Of a stretch of 58,438 nucleotides of DNA, positions 1 through 8,087 are shown one piece after another (positions within the stretch are counted from its first letter, which is position 1; each line of letters opens with the position of its first letter). The notes below the pieces were generated by a model. It searched no databases. It was given only the letters and a program-made list of their open reading frames with translations, and had not been told where the DNA came from. The DNA lies in assembly GCA_030065095.1 (NCBI GenBank), contig JASJDP010000033.1:1-58438 (forward strand). Reading direction: 5' to 3'. Both the position numbers and the translations under genes were made by a program. This DNA comes from Rhodobacter sp. (lineage in GTDB: Bacteria; Pseudomonadota; Alphaproteobacteria; Rhodobacterales; Rhodobacteraceae).

Positions 1-99
1 TGACATGAGCAGCACCGGCAAGACCGGGCTGTTCGCCGGGATGCTGGCGCTTGCGGGCCTGGCGCTGGGGCGCACGGCGGGGCTCGGCTACGGCGCCGG
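1..99. repeat. Terminal redundancy, left copy (circular replicon)
   Basis: The first 99 bases are identical to bases 58340-58438. The reading frame of the membrane-bound sugar dehydratase runs unbroken across the join, so this is an assembly overlap of a closed circle and not a biological direct repeat. The true circle is about 58339 bp. An overlap of exactly 99 nt is what a k-mer assembler leaves on a circular contig. Confidence 0.93.
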
Positions 100-1645
100 G
101 ATCTATGTGGTCTTCGGCATCGTCTTCTTCCTCTTTTCGGTATCCTCGCGGGTGGTGATGCTGCAGATGCTGCTGACGCTTTACCGGCGCGAACAGCCGC
201 GCCGCCGGGTGCTGATCTACGGGGCAGGGACTACGGGCATGCAGCTCGCCCAGGCGCTGAAGACCCATGAGATGATCGAACCCGTCGCCTTCGTCGACGA
301 CAATTCCGCGCTGCAGGGTCTGACCGTGTCGGGCCTGCCGGTGATGAAGCCGAGCCGCATTCAGGACATCGTCGCCGAGCGCCGGATCGACCGGGTGCTT
401 CTGGCGATGCCGTCCGTCAGCCTGCCGAAACAGACCCAGATCGTGCGGCGGCTGGAAAAGATGGGGCTCGAGGTGCAGGCGCTGCCCTCCTTCGCCCAGC
501 TCATCGGCGAGGAGGAGCTGATCGACAAGCTCGCCCCGATCCTGCCCGGCCAGCTTCTGGGCCGCGCCCAGCTCGACCGCCAGATCGGCGCCGAGGACGA
601 CCATTACACCGGCCGCACCGTGCTGGTCTCGGGCGCCGGCGGTTCGATCGGGTCGGAACTGTGCCGCCAGGTTCTGGCCTGCCGGCCGCGGCGGCTGGTG
701 CTCTACGAACTTTCCGAACTGGCGCTTTACAACATCGACATCGAGCTGCGCGCCCTGGCCGAGGATACCGAGACCGAGATCGCCACCGTGCTGGGCTCGG
801 TCACCGATGCCCGGCTGGTCAGGAAGGTGCTGACCGCCCATGACGTCGACGTGGTGCTGCATGCCGCGGCCTACAAGCATGTGCCGCTGGTCGAGGCCAA
901 TCCCCTGGCCGGGCTCGCCAACAACGTGCTCGGCACCGCGACGCTGGCGCGCGCCGCCGGCGAGGCGGGGGTGGAACGGTTCATCCTGGTGTCATCCGAC
1001 AAGGCGGTGCGGCCCACAAACGTGATGGGGGCGTCGAAGCGGCTGGCCGAGATGGTGGTGCAGGACCTCGCCGCGCGCAGCCGGGGCACGGTCTATGCCA
1101 TGGTGCGGTTCGGCAACGTGCTGGGATCCTCGGGGTCGGTGATCCCGCTCTTCCAGGACCAGATCGCCCGCGGCGGGCCGGTCACGCTGACGCATCCCGA
1201 CGTCACCCGCTATTTCATGACCGTGCAGGAGGCCGTGCGGCTGGTTCTGCGGGCGGGGCATTTCGCGCGCGGCGGCGAGGTCTTCGTTCTCGACATGGGC
1301 AGCCCCGTGCCGATCCGCAAGCTGGCCCGGCAGGTGATCGAGGCCTCCGGCTATACCGTGCGCGACGCGGAAAACCCCGAGGGCGATATCGAGATCGTCA
1401 TCACCGGGCTGCGCCCCGGCGAGAAGATGCACGAGGAACTTCTGATCGGAGAGGGACACCTGACGACGGGGGACGAAAAGATCTTCACCGCCCGCGAGGC
1501 CTCGCTGTCCGAGATCGAGGTCGCCTCGGCCTTGCGCAGCTTGCGCGAGGCCGTCGCCACCGCCGACGACACCGCCGCCCGCGCGGTGATCGCCCGCTGG
1601 GTCGAGGGCTACCCCGAACCGCAAGAGGCCCGCGAGGGCGGATAG
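2..1645 (+). CDS. Membrane-bound NDP-sugar 4,6-dehydratase/epimerase, CapD/WbpM/FlaA1 family (C-terminal 547 residues)
   Basis: This is the larger part of a 648-residue protein that starts at 58038. It belongs to the long, membrane-anchored family (WbpM, PglF, CapD) that removes water from C4-C6 of UDP-GlcNAc-type sugars, the first step towards QuiNAc, FucNAc or bacillosamine. After two membrane helices comes a first Rossmann-like domain (YGAGTTG), then the catalytic SDR domain with GAGGSIGSE (about full-length residue 311). The active-site region is SSDKAVRPTNVMGASKR, where Met (about 443) replaces the usual SDR Tyr and Lys (about 447) is kept; that is normal for this family. The product probably feeds the plasmid polysaccharide. 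The exact sugar cannot be told from sequence. The 600 bp downstream hold only insertion-sequence debris. Confidence 0.92.
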   Translation, partial: DMSSTGKTGLFAGMLALAGLALGRTAGLGYGAGIYVVFGIVFFLFSVSSRVVMLQMLLTLYRREQPRRRVLIYGAGTTGMQLAQALKTHEMIEPVAFVDDNSALQGLTVSGLPVMKPSRIQDIVAERRIDRVLLAMPSVSLPKQTQIVRRLEKMGLEVQALPSFAQLIGEEELIDKLAPILPGQLLGRAQLDRQIGAEDDHYTGRTVLVSGAGGSIGSELCRQVLACRPRRLVLYELSELALYNIDIELRALAEDTETEIATVLGSVTDARLVRKVLTAHDVDVVLHAAAYKHVPLVEANPLAGLANNVLGTATLARAAGEAGVERFILVSSDKAVRPTNVMGASKRLAEMVVQDLAARSRGTVYAMVRFGNVLGSSGSVIPLFQDQIARGGPVTLTHPDVTRYFMTVQEAVRLVLRAGHFARGGEVFVLDMGSPVPIRKLARQVIEASGYTVRDAENPEGDIEIVITGLRPGEKMHEELLIGEGHLTTGDEKIFTAREASLSEIEVASALRSLREAVATADDTAARAVIARWVEGYPEPQEAREGG

Positions 1646-1696
1646 GAGGCGGTGACGCGCCGCCGGATGTTTCGGTTCCCAAGGCGATTTCGCGAA

Positions 1697-1857
1697 GCCG
1701 GCGCACCGGCACGCCGTCTTTCGCCTGCTTCAAGATGAACGCCGTCTGCGCGTCCGTGAACTTCGATGCCTTCATCGCTCTTCGCGCCTTTCCCGGCCAA
1801 GGTCGGCCCAACCCGGACGTCCAGCTTCGAACGGTCCCAATTCCGGGGGCAGAGCAC
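1697..1857 (-). mobile_element. Truncated IS3-family element, left end and start of orfA
   Basis: On the minus strand an ATG at 1775 opens MKASKFTDAQTAFILKQAKD, followed by GVPV. This is the typical N-terminus of an IS3-family OrfA helix-turn-helix protein. Homology stops after about 24 residues, where the sequence turns into unrelated codons near 1697. Upstream of the ATG, towards 1857, lies a CTGCCCCCGGAATTGGGACC stretch that looks like an IS3-type element end. No orfB remains, so it is inactive. Confidence 0.6.
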
Positions 1858-1946
1858 TTTGGCCGGACGAAGGAGGAAGACCCATGCAGCGGAAACGGTT
1901 CTCTGAAGAGAGGATCTTCACCGCCCGCCCAGTGATCGGCGGCTGA
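1858..1946 (+). mobile_element. Second truncated IS3-family orfA start, opposite orientation
   Basis: A strong ribosome-binding site (AGGAGGAAG at 1871-1879) precedes an ATG at 1884 that opens MQRKRFSEERI, the start of another IS3-family OrfA. After eleven residues the frame diverges and stops at 1944-1946. The fragment abuts the previous one head to head at about 1857, so two elements were inserted next to each other and both lost their bodies. It is inactive. Confidence 0.55.
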
Positions 1947-2006
1947 GTCGCCGTGGCGGCCACTTGACTTAACATAATCTTGCTTATCGGATTGGGATGC
2001 CGCAGC

Positions 2007-2049
2007 GGCAAAGCTAAAATGTCACCCGCGGGCAAAGCGGGAATGTCGC
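2007..2049 (+). mobile_element. IS21-like element end (two direct repeats)
   Basis: Two near-identical 19-mers lie 24 bp apart: GGCAAAGCTAAAATGTCAC (2007-2025) and GGCAAAGCGGGAATGTCGC (2031-2049), matching at 15 of 19 positions. Repeated AATGTCRC-type motifs at an end are typical of IS21-family elements, where they bind the transposase. No istA or istB frame is present beside them. The rest of the stretch to 2245 shows nothing recognisable. Confidence 0.4.
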
Positions 2050-2245
2050 TCTCCCCGCCCCTGCCGCCAATCTCGATCTCGAGGAACGGGGGAAACCTGC
2101 CAAATGGCGCGCAGCCGGGATTGCGATGACTGGCGCCGCCGTCAGTGTCAAATGTGCGAAAGATCTTCGACAGGGCCTGCGCCGCGGCGATCGTACGCCT
2201 ACGCGGGGTTGGCAGGTCGGTAGCGCCGCCGGCACCAAAGGCGTA

Positions 2246-5200
2246 TCATTCGACAAGCTCTATCCGGTCAGGGGTCAGGTCGCTGATCGCAACCAGGTAT
2301 TTGGCGACATTGGAGGCCCGGCTTCCGATGAAATAATCGCAGCCCGCACCGATATATGTGTCGGCAAGGACCGAAAGACCGCTTTCGTATCCGCTCGCCT
2401 CGGGGTGCTTGAAATTCGGCGTAAGCGGCGCATCGGATCGGAAGCAATCCTGCGTCAGCACGCGGTCACCGAAGGCATCCACGTATTTTTGCCGCTCTAT
2501 TGACGACTCCGTCATCAAGAAAAGCCGCCCGCCCGAACGCTGCATCCAGGTGCGCGCGGCCGCCAGGATATGCTCATTGTCGCGATCTTCGAGGCCTTCC
2601 AGCTCATGCTTGTCGGTTGCGCGGGAATGTACCGCTGCGACGGGACCTCCGGGAGGGATCGCTGCGGTGCGCCGGTGTTCGATTTCCGTCGCCACGCCAG
2701 CCTGCAACGAGAAGTACTTCCGATAAATATGTTTGCGAACGGCGTCGATGCTCATCTCTTTGTAGGGGCTCTCTGTTGGCAGCCACGGGCGAATGTCCTC
2801 GAAGTGCAGATAGCTCATCGAAACGAACGCCTGGGCCTCGCTTTTCCGTTCAAGGCTCTGCAACGCGTCGTTCAGCCTGCTGGTATCGTTGGACATTTCG
2901 AATGAGCGCTGGAGCCACTGGGTGCGCTGATGCGCAATGTCCAGGGTGTCGGCCCCCGCGGGAGCCTGGTTGCGGATGTTCCCTGCATTCCAATAGCCGG
3001 GATGAAATCCAAGCGTTGAAATATCTTCGACCGTCACGTCGGACAGCGGCTCGTAATACAACGTAAAGGTTTCATCACGCCCGTTCCCGTAGTAGCCGAC
3101 CTTTCCCCAATGCACGAGCGGCGTTCGCCCCAGGGTCTCGGCGATGACGATCTGCCAGACAGCATGCTCTACATTTGCCCAGAAACCGTGCCCGAACAGC
3201 TTGATTACCTGAAACTGTCTTTCGCCGGGGATGTTCCGTGCCGGAGACTTTTTCTTGGCTGGCTCGACCTCTTCGCGCCTCAACGGCAGATCAATGAACC
3301 CCGGACCCGTCACATCGGGCGCGCGCGCGACCACAAGTCCGTCGAACGAGAAGCTCTCCGGGCCATCGTGTTCCGCAACTAGAAAATATCCCGCGTCTCT
3401 TACGGCCTCCAGCACGGCGGTTTGCTTCTCGGGCCCGTGTGTGGAAACGAAAAGGTATCGGATTGCCCGGCGCGCGAGCAGTTCGCCAATGTCTCCCATC
3501 AGCCGGGTCTCGGCGCCCTGTATGTCGGCGTGCAAAATCGTGATCTCGTCCCGGCCGCTGGCGGCCATGTAGTCCTGCACGCGGAACGGCGATGGCGAGA
3601 TCGTCACGCCGTGGTTGAGGGCCTGCTCGCGCAAAGGGGCCGGGACAGGCGGAACGATCCCAAGTCGAACCTCGGCCCGGACATCGTTGGCGCGAACGGT
3701 CTCAAGGCCGACCACCAGATTGCGGACGTCCGGCTCGACCATCATCGCCGTTGCGCCGTCGCCGAACCGGCGCAGGAAAGCCACGGAATAAAACCCCCAA
3801 AAAGCACCAAGCTCCAGGATAAAGCCGCCATCCAGGTGTTCGAGCGTCTCGAAAAAGACCTTCTCCTCCTGCGGTTCGTGATGACCGCCCAGATTGGCGA
3901 TAAGCTGTGTCATCCATGTGCCGTAATAGGAATCCTCCAGAACCAGCGTGCCATCGAACATGCGCTGGAACCGGGCACCGGCCGTCGCGACGACCTCGCC
4001 GGCGCCGGAGACCTTGGGAATTCCCTCGACGCACATGCGGCCTTCTTCCGCGATGGCGATGCGCTTTTCGTAGTCGTTCCCGCGTGGGACCGGCGGACCA
4101 ACCGTACCGCCCGCGCTTCGATAATCGATCAGCGCGTCCAGCAATGACGCGTTTAAACGCTCGTTGAGGGCATCGGCGCCGGCCGCCTTGCGCAGCAGCT
4201 CCACCGCCTCCCCGGCTGCGCCATCGGACTGGAGCCGCCGGGCCAGATTAACCGTAAACTGTTCGGGCAGCGCCCGTTTTGTCCCTGCCCTGATCGCTGT
4301 ATCCGCGCTTTCCTTCAGACGGCCCAGCTGCGCCAATGCCCTTGCCGCCATCGAGGCCGCCCGGGCGCGGCCGGGGTGGTTCCGGATCACGGGCCGAACG
4401 ACCTCGAGCGCCTGATCGGGCCGCCTGTCCTGCAAGTGGAGCGCTGCGAGATCTTCGCGCGCTCCAAATACGTGGGGCGCGGCATCGATTGCCTGGCGCA
4501 ACGCTGCATGTGCCGCAGCCGCGTTTCCCGCGGCGGCTTCAATCGCCGCCGCATCGCGCAGAGAACTCACATCGGTCGGGTATCTTTGCAGGTGTTCCCT
4601 TAACACTTCGCGCGCCTCTTCGAAGCGCGCGTCGTTTCGCAGCCGGTTTGCGACGCGGCGCAACAACGGGGCGACGTTCCGCCCCGGAGCAGGCGCATCC
4701 GACGCGGCCGATAGCCGGGAAAAACACTCCTCTTCCTCCTCAAGGGTCGATGCCGTGCCGTCCGGAATGAGCGATGGGTTCACATACCAGTCATCAAACC
4801 GGGATACGGATGTCAGCACGCGCTGAAATCCGTGTCCCGAAAGCAGGTCGAAAATCTCGTCTCTTTGCTCGCCAAAATTGTGTTCGACGGAAATCAATCG
4901 AACCTTGTATTCCTCGAATGGGAACGCTTTCGCGATTTCAAGCTCGGACCCCTCGGTGTCAATCGACAAATAGTCGATTACTTTCGGCGCACCGGCGTCC
5001 AGCAGCATTTTCTTCGGGGAAATCGTTGGAATAGACAGGATTTGAAAGTGCGCCCGAAGGCCAGAGATATCGTGAACATCAGACGCAACAGTCAAGACTT
5101 TAGACAGTTCCGGTTTCGTATCCACGCTTTTGAATTCCACCGTCTCGCCATCCACCGCCGACACGCAGCGCCTGATCGCCTTGGCGGTGCGTGCCGACTT

Positions 5201-5428
5201 GAGCGCGGCAAAAGCGGCGGGATTGGGTTCGACGAGCAACCCGTCCCATCCAAGGCTTTCCAGCAAAACGGTATTCGAGATATTCACGCCGTCATAGGCG
5301 CCGATTTCAACGAAATAGCCATCACGTGGATGGCCAAGCGTCGATAAAACCCAGAGATCCTGGCCCAATTGCGAATAGGTCCGCGGCGCCCGTCGAACCA
5401 GATACTCGAAGAATTCCGTCTCGCCCAT
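2246..5428 (-). CDS. Multidomain FkbM methyltransferase - TPR - FkbM methyltransferase - GT23-like fucosyltransferase
   Basis: A protein of about 1060 residues with four modules. Residues 15-215 are an FkbM-type SAM methyltransferase (YSQLGQDLW, VEIGAYDG near 40, SIDTEGSELEI near 155). About 250-430 are alanine-rich helical TPR-like repeats. About 470-720 are a second FkbM-like fold (ILELGAFWGFYSVAFL, MVEPD, ILHADIQGAE). From about 739 to the end is a domain resembling GT23/NodZ and O-fucosyltransferases, with VHSRATDK near 934 matching the HxRRTDK nucleotide-binding motif and a late DYFIGSRASNVAKYL. It probably adds fucose and O-methyl groups to the same polysaccharide. ATG 5428 is preferred; a TTG lies at 5440. 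The substrates are inferred, and the plasmid GDP-fucose synthase fits the third activity. Confidence 0.85.
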   Translation of the reverse strand: MGETEFFEYLVRRAPRTYSQLGQDLWVLSTLGHPRDGYFVEIGAYDGVNISNTVLLESLGWDGLLVEPNPAAFAALKSARTAKAIRRCVSAVDGETVEFKSVDTKPELSKVLTVASDVHDISGLRAHFQILSIPTISPKKMLLDAGAPKVIDYLSIDTEGSELEIAKAFPFEEYKVRLISVEHNFGEQRDEIFDLLSGHGFQRVLTSVSRFDDWYVNPSLIPDGTASTLEEEEECFSRLSAASDAPAPGRNVAPLLRRVANRLRNDARFEEAREVLREHLQRYPTDVSSLRDAAAIEAAAGNAAAAHAALRQAIDAAPHVFGAREDLAALHLQDRRPDQALEVVRPVIRNHPGRARAASMAARALAQLGRLKESADTAIRAGTKRALPEQFTVNLARRLQSDGAAGEAVELLRKAAGADALNERLNASLLDALIDYRSAGGTVGPPVPRGNDYEKRIAIAEEGRMCVEGIPKVSGAGEVVATAGARFQRMFDGTLVLEDSYYGTWMTQLIANLGGHHEPQEEKVFFETLEHLDGGFILELGAFWGFYSVAFLRRFGDGATAMMVEPDVRNLVVGLETVRANDVRAEVRLGIVPPVPAPLREQALNHGVTISPSPFRVQDYMAASGRDEITILHADIQGAETRLMGDIGELLARRAIRYLFVSTHGPEKQTAVLEAVRDAGYFLVAEHDGPESFSFDGLVVARAPDVTGPGFIDLPLRREEVEPAKKKSPARNIPGERQFQVIKLFGHGFWANVEHAVWQIVIAETLGRTPLVHWGKVGYYGNGRDETFTLYYEPLSDVTVEDISTLGFHPGYWNAGNIRNQAPAGADTLDIAHQRTQWLQRSFEMSNDTSRLNDALQSLERKSEAQAFVSMSYLHFEDIRPWLPTESPYKEMSIDAVRKHIYRKYFSLQAGVATEIEHRRTAAIPPGGPVAAVHSRATDKHELEGLEDRDNEHILAAARTWMQRSGGRLFLMTESSIERQKYVDAFGDRVLTQDCFRSDAPLTPNFKHPEASGYESGLSVLADTYIGAGCDYFIGSRASNVAKYLVAISDLTPDRIELVE

Positions 5429-5586
5429 CGGCACGGACAATGCCGACGCCGGACGGTGCCGTCAAACACGATTTCCCGCGGCTTGCGATTTCGGCAATCC
5501 ACCCCCCTTGAGCCCCGGCTGAAAGCCGGAACCGCCTTGGCGACCGCCCGCGTTGCCGCCGCCCGGGTTCTCTGCAACAAGGCGTC

Positions 5587-6594
5587 ATGGTCAAGCGTAT
5601 TCTCTACCTGCATTGCGGCCCGGCAAAGACCGGCACCAGTGCGATTCAGGCGTATTTCAGGGATGTTGCGCCCGCGGGACTGCTCTATCCTGCGACCGGG
5701 CAATGGTCCGATGGCGCACATCACCAGCTGATCTTTTCGCTGAAGGGCCTCGCCCGCCGCGGCGAGGTCGACATCCCGCCGCTCGACGGGTTGGCGGCGG
5801 CGCTCGAGGCGGAGCTAAACGGCAGCGACGGCGACGCGCTGATCAGCAGCGAGGCGCTGGATCCGGGCAGCGGGCTGCCCGCGCTGCTCGACCACTTTGC
5901 GCCGCTCATCGCCCGGCGATTCGACCAGGTGGTTCCCATTGTCGTCCTGCGCCATCCGCTGGAGCGTGCGGCCTCGTGCTACAATCAGGACGTCAAGGAC
6001 CCCGTCACCGCCGAGGCGCGGCTGCCCGACGCCTATCTCAGGGTGCGAACCCGGTCGTTTCTGACCATGCCGCTGGTCAGGGCCTGGCGCCGCGCCTTCC
6101 CCGGGACCGTCTTTTTGTCCTACCACCCCGCGGAGACGCTGGTGCCGCGGTTTCTGGGCCTGGTAGGCCACCACGCACCCGAGCCCCTGGCGCCCAGCCG
6201 CCGGAACCCGTCGATCGGCGGCTACGCCCTCGCCGGCCTGCTGGCCGCAAACCGCTGCCTGAAAAAGCCTGAACTGGCCCAGGCTCTCTTCGAACGGATG
6301 CGGCGCGAGCGGCGCCGGCAGCTTTGGGAAGGGAACGCCTTCCCGTTCTCGGCGGAAGCCTGCCTGCAGGCAATGGCGCAGCACATCCGGCCGGATCTCG
6401 AGACCCTCGCCGCGCGCACCAAGATCGACCTGCGCGGACTGCATGCGCGGCCGCCGGAGCGCTTCACGCTCGACCCCCGCGACGCCGAGAGGCTGCGCGA
6501 CCATATCCGGGCGGTCGCCCCGGCCGGCACCGGTATGGGCGGTGTCGACACCCTCCTGGCCGGCTTTGCCCCCGCGCATTCCGACACGTCATAG
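5587..6594 (+). CDS. Sulfotransferase-like protein (no. 1)
   Basis: A 335-residue cytosolic protein. The N-terminal ILYLHCGPAKTGTSAIQ is the PAPS 5'-phosphosulfate loop of sulfotransferases, and IVVLRHPLERAASCYNQ near residue 120 is the 3'-phosphate-binding strand-helix (R-x-P-x-x-R-x-x-S). It should transfer sulfate from PAPS to a hydroxyl of a sugar; the acceptor is not predictable. It is divergent from the large FkbM gene, across a 158-bp gap, and followed 118 bp later by a glycosyltransferase on the same strand. The C-terminal half is arginine-rich and less conserved. No PAPS-making gene is on the plasmid. Confidence 0.82.
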   Translation: MVKRILYLHCGPAKTGTSAIQAYFRDVAPAGLLYPATGQWSDGAHHQLIFSLKGLARRGEVDIPPLDGLAAALEAELNGSDGDALISSEALDPGSGLPALLDHFAPLIARRFDQVVPIVVLRHPLERAASCYNQDVKDPVTAEARLPDAYLRVRTRSFLTMPLVRAWRRAFPGTVFLSYHPAETLVPRFLGLVGHHAPEPLAPSRRNPSIGGYALAGLLAANRCLKKPELAQALFERMRRERRRQLWEGNAFPFSAEACLQAMAQHIRPDLETLAARTKIDLRGLHARPPERFTLDPRDAERLRDHIRAVAPAGTGMGGVDTLLAGFAPAHSDTS

Positions 6595-6712
6595 GCAAGC
6601 CGGCCGGTCCGGCGACGAGACCTTTCGGCACCCCCTTGAAACCAGGGCGGCCTGCAGCACCGGCGCGGCAGAGCGCTTGCCCCTTACCTGCGGATTGTCC
6701 AACTATACGCCC

Positions 6713-7921
6713 ATGCGCATCCTGCTCGTTCACCGCAATTTTCCCGGCCAGTTCCGGTATCTGGGACCGGCGCTGGTCAAGGCCGGCCACAATGTGGGTG
6801 TGCTGACCTGGGAAGAGAACAAGAACCCGCACGTGCTGCCGACGGCGCTTTACCGGCACAAAATGGCCAAGACCAAGGGGCTGGCGGGGTTCTATGCCGA
6901 CCATGTGGACCTGGGCGCCGCGGCCGCGCGGGCGGCGCAGGCGCTGAAGGCGAAGGGCGACGCGCCGGACGTGGTCTTCGGCTCGATCAACTGGGGCGAA
7001 ACGCTGTACCTCAAAGAGGTCTGGCCCGACGCGCGGCATCTGGGATATGCCGAGTTCTTCTATGGCACGCGCGGCCGCGACACCGGGTTCGACCCGGAAT
7101 TCAGCCGCCCCAGCCTGGAGGCGGATATCCGCACCATCGCCCGCACCGGGCATCTTTTGCTGGGGGCCTCACGGGCCGATGCGCTGCTGAGCCCCACGGC
7201 CTGGCAGGCCTCGACCTTCCCGGCAGAGATCCAGTCCAAGATCTCGGTGATTCACGACGGGGTCGACACCACCCGCATCGCACCGGACCCCGCCGCGGCC
7301 TATCAGGTGCCGGGCGGGCCTCTGCTGAAGGTCGGCGACGAGGTACTGACCTTCGTCAACCGCAACCTGGAGCCCTATCGCGGCTATCACATCCTGATGC
7401 GCAGCCTGCCCAAGGTCATGGCCGCGCGGCCCGAGCTTCAGGTGGTGATGGTGGGCGCGCATGGAGCCGGCTACGGACCGCGCCCGGCGGGCGACAGGGC
7501 CTGGAAGGACGTCTTCCTGGACGAGGTGAAGGACAAATTAGACCCTAACAGGCTGCATTTTACCGGGCGCATTCCCTACCCCGACCTGCTGAACGTCCTC
7601 CGCGTCGGCCGTGCGCATGCCTATCTGACCTATCCTTTCGTGCTGTCGTGGTCGATGCTCGAGGCGATGTCCCTGGGCTGTGTCGTCGTGGGGTCCGCCA
7701 CCCCGCCGGTGGAAGAGGTGATCGAGGACGGCGTCACCGGCCATCTGGTGGATTTCTTCGACGTGGACGCCTGGGCGGAGACACTGATCCGTGTGCTGAG
7801 CGACCCCGACGCGCAGGCGCCGGTGCGGACAGCCGCGCGGCAGCACATCATCGACACCTACGACCTGACGTCCGTCTGCCTGCCAAGGCTTCTGCAATTC
7901 GTGACCGGCACGCCGGGCTGA
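6713..7921 (+). CDS. Glycosyltransferase, GT-B fold (GT4-like)
   Basis: A 402-residue protein starting MRILLVHRNFPGQFRYLGPA, an N-terminal Rossmann strand typical of GT4 enzymes. The C-terminal half has SVIHDGVDTTRI, the linker VNRNLEPYRGYHILMRSLPK, and the donor-binding helix near residues 300-345 (LLNVLRVGRAHAYLTYPF, then SMLEAMSLGCVVVGSATPPVEE). An in-frame extension upstream to 6443 overlaps the preceding sulfotransferase and is not part of the gene. It probably adds one sugar at the cytosolic face. It shares direction with sulfotransferase no. 1 and may be co-transcribed with it. Confidence 0.88.
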   Translation: MRILLVHRNFPGQFRYLGPALVKAGHNVGVLTWEENKNPHVLPTALYRHKMAKTKGLAGFYADHVDLGAAAARAAQALKAKGDAPDVVFGSINWGETLYLKEVWPDARHLGYAEFFYGTRGRDTGFDPEFSRPSLEADIRTIARTGHLLLGASRADALLSPTAWQASTFPAEIQSKISVIHDGVDTTRIAPDPAAAYQVPGGPLLKVGDEVLTFVNRNLEPYRGYHILMRSLPKVMAARPELQVVMVGAHGAGYGPRPAGDRAWKDVFLDEVKDKLDPNRLHFTGRIPYPDLLNVLRVGRAHAYLTYPFVLSWSMLEAMSLGCVVVGSATPPVEEVIEDGVTGHLVDFFDVDAWAETLIRVLSDPDAQAPVRTAARQHIIDTYDLTSVCLPRLLQFVTGTPG

Positions 7922-8021
7922 CGATGCGGCGGGACATGCGGCCCCGGCGGGAATTCCGCGCAGCGCCGGCCCGCCGTCCGGCTGTTGTTTGCCGGGGCCA
8001 TCCCGCGCCCCGTGCAACCGG

Positions 8022-8050
8022 TTGAGTCGCCAATGACACCCGCCTAGTCT
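8022..8050 (+). promoter_or_regulatory. Candidate promoter of the secreted 593-residue protein
   Basis: TTGAGT (8022-8027) and TAGTCT (8045-8050) are separated by 17 nt, 38 nt before the ATG at 8088. The -35 is good and the -10 weak. This was found by eye only. Confidence 0.35.
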
Positions 8051-8087
8051 CTCCGCCAACCTGCATTGTCTGAAAAGAGCCGTTGCA

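Noticed and set aside
2126-2503. A 125-codon plus-strand frame after the IS remnants
   Set aside because: It extends into the 3' end of the FkbM gene on the other strand and shows no recognisable motif.
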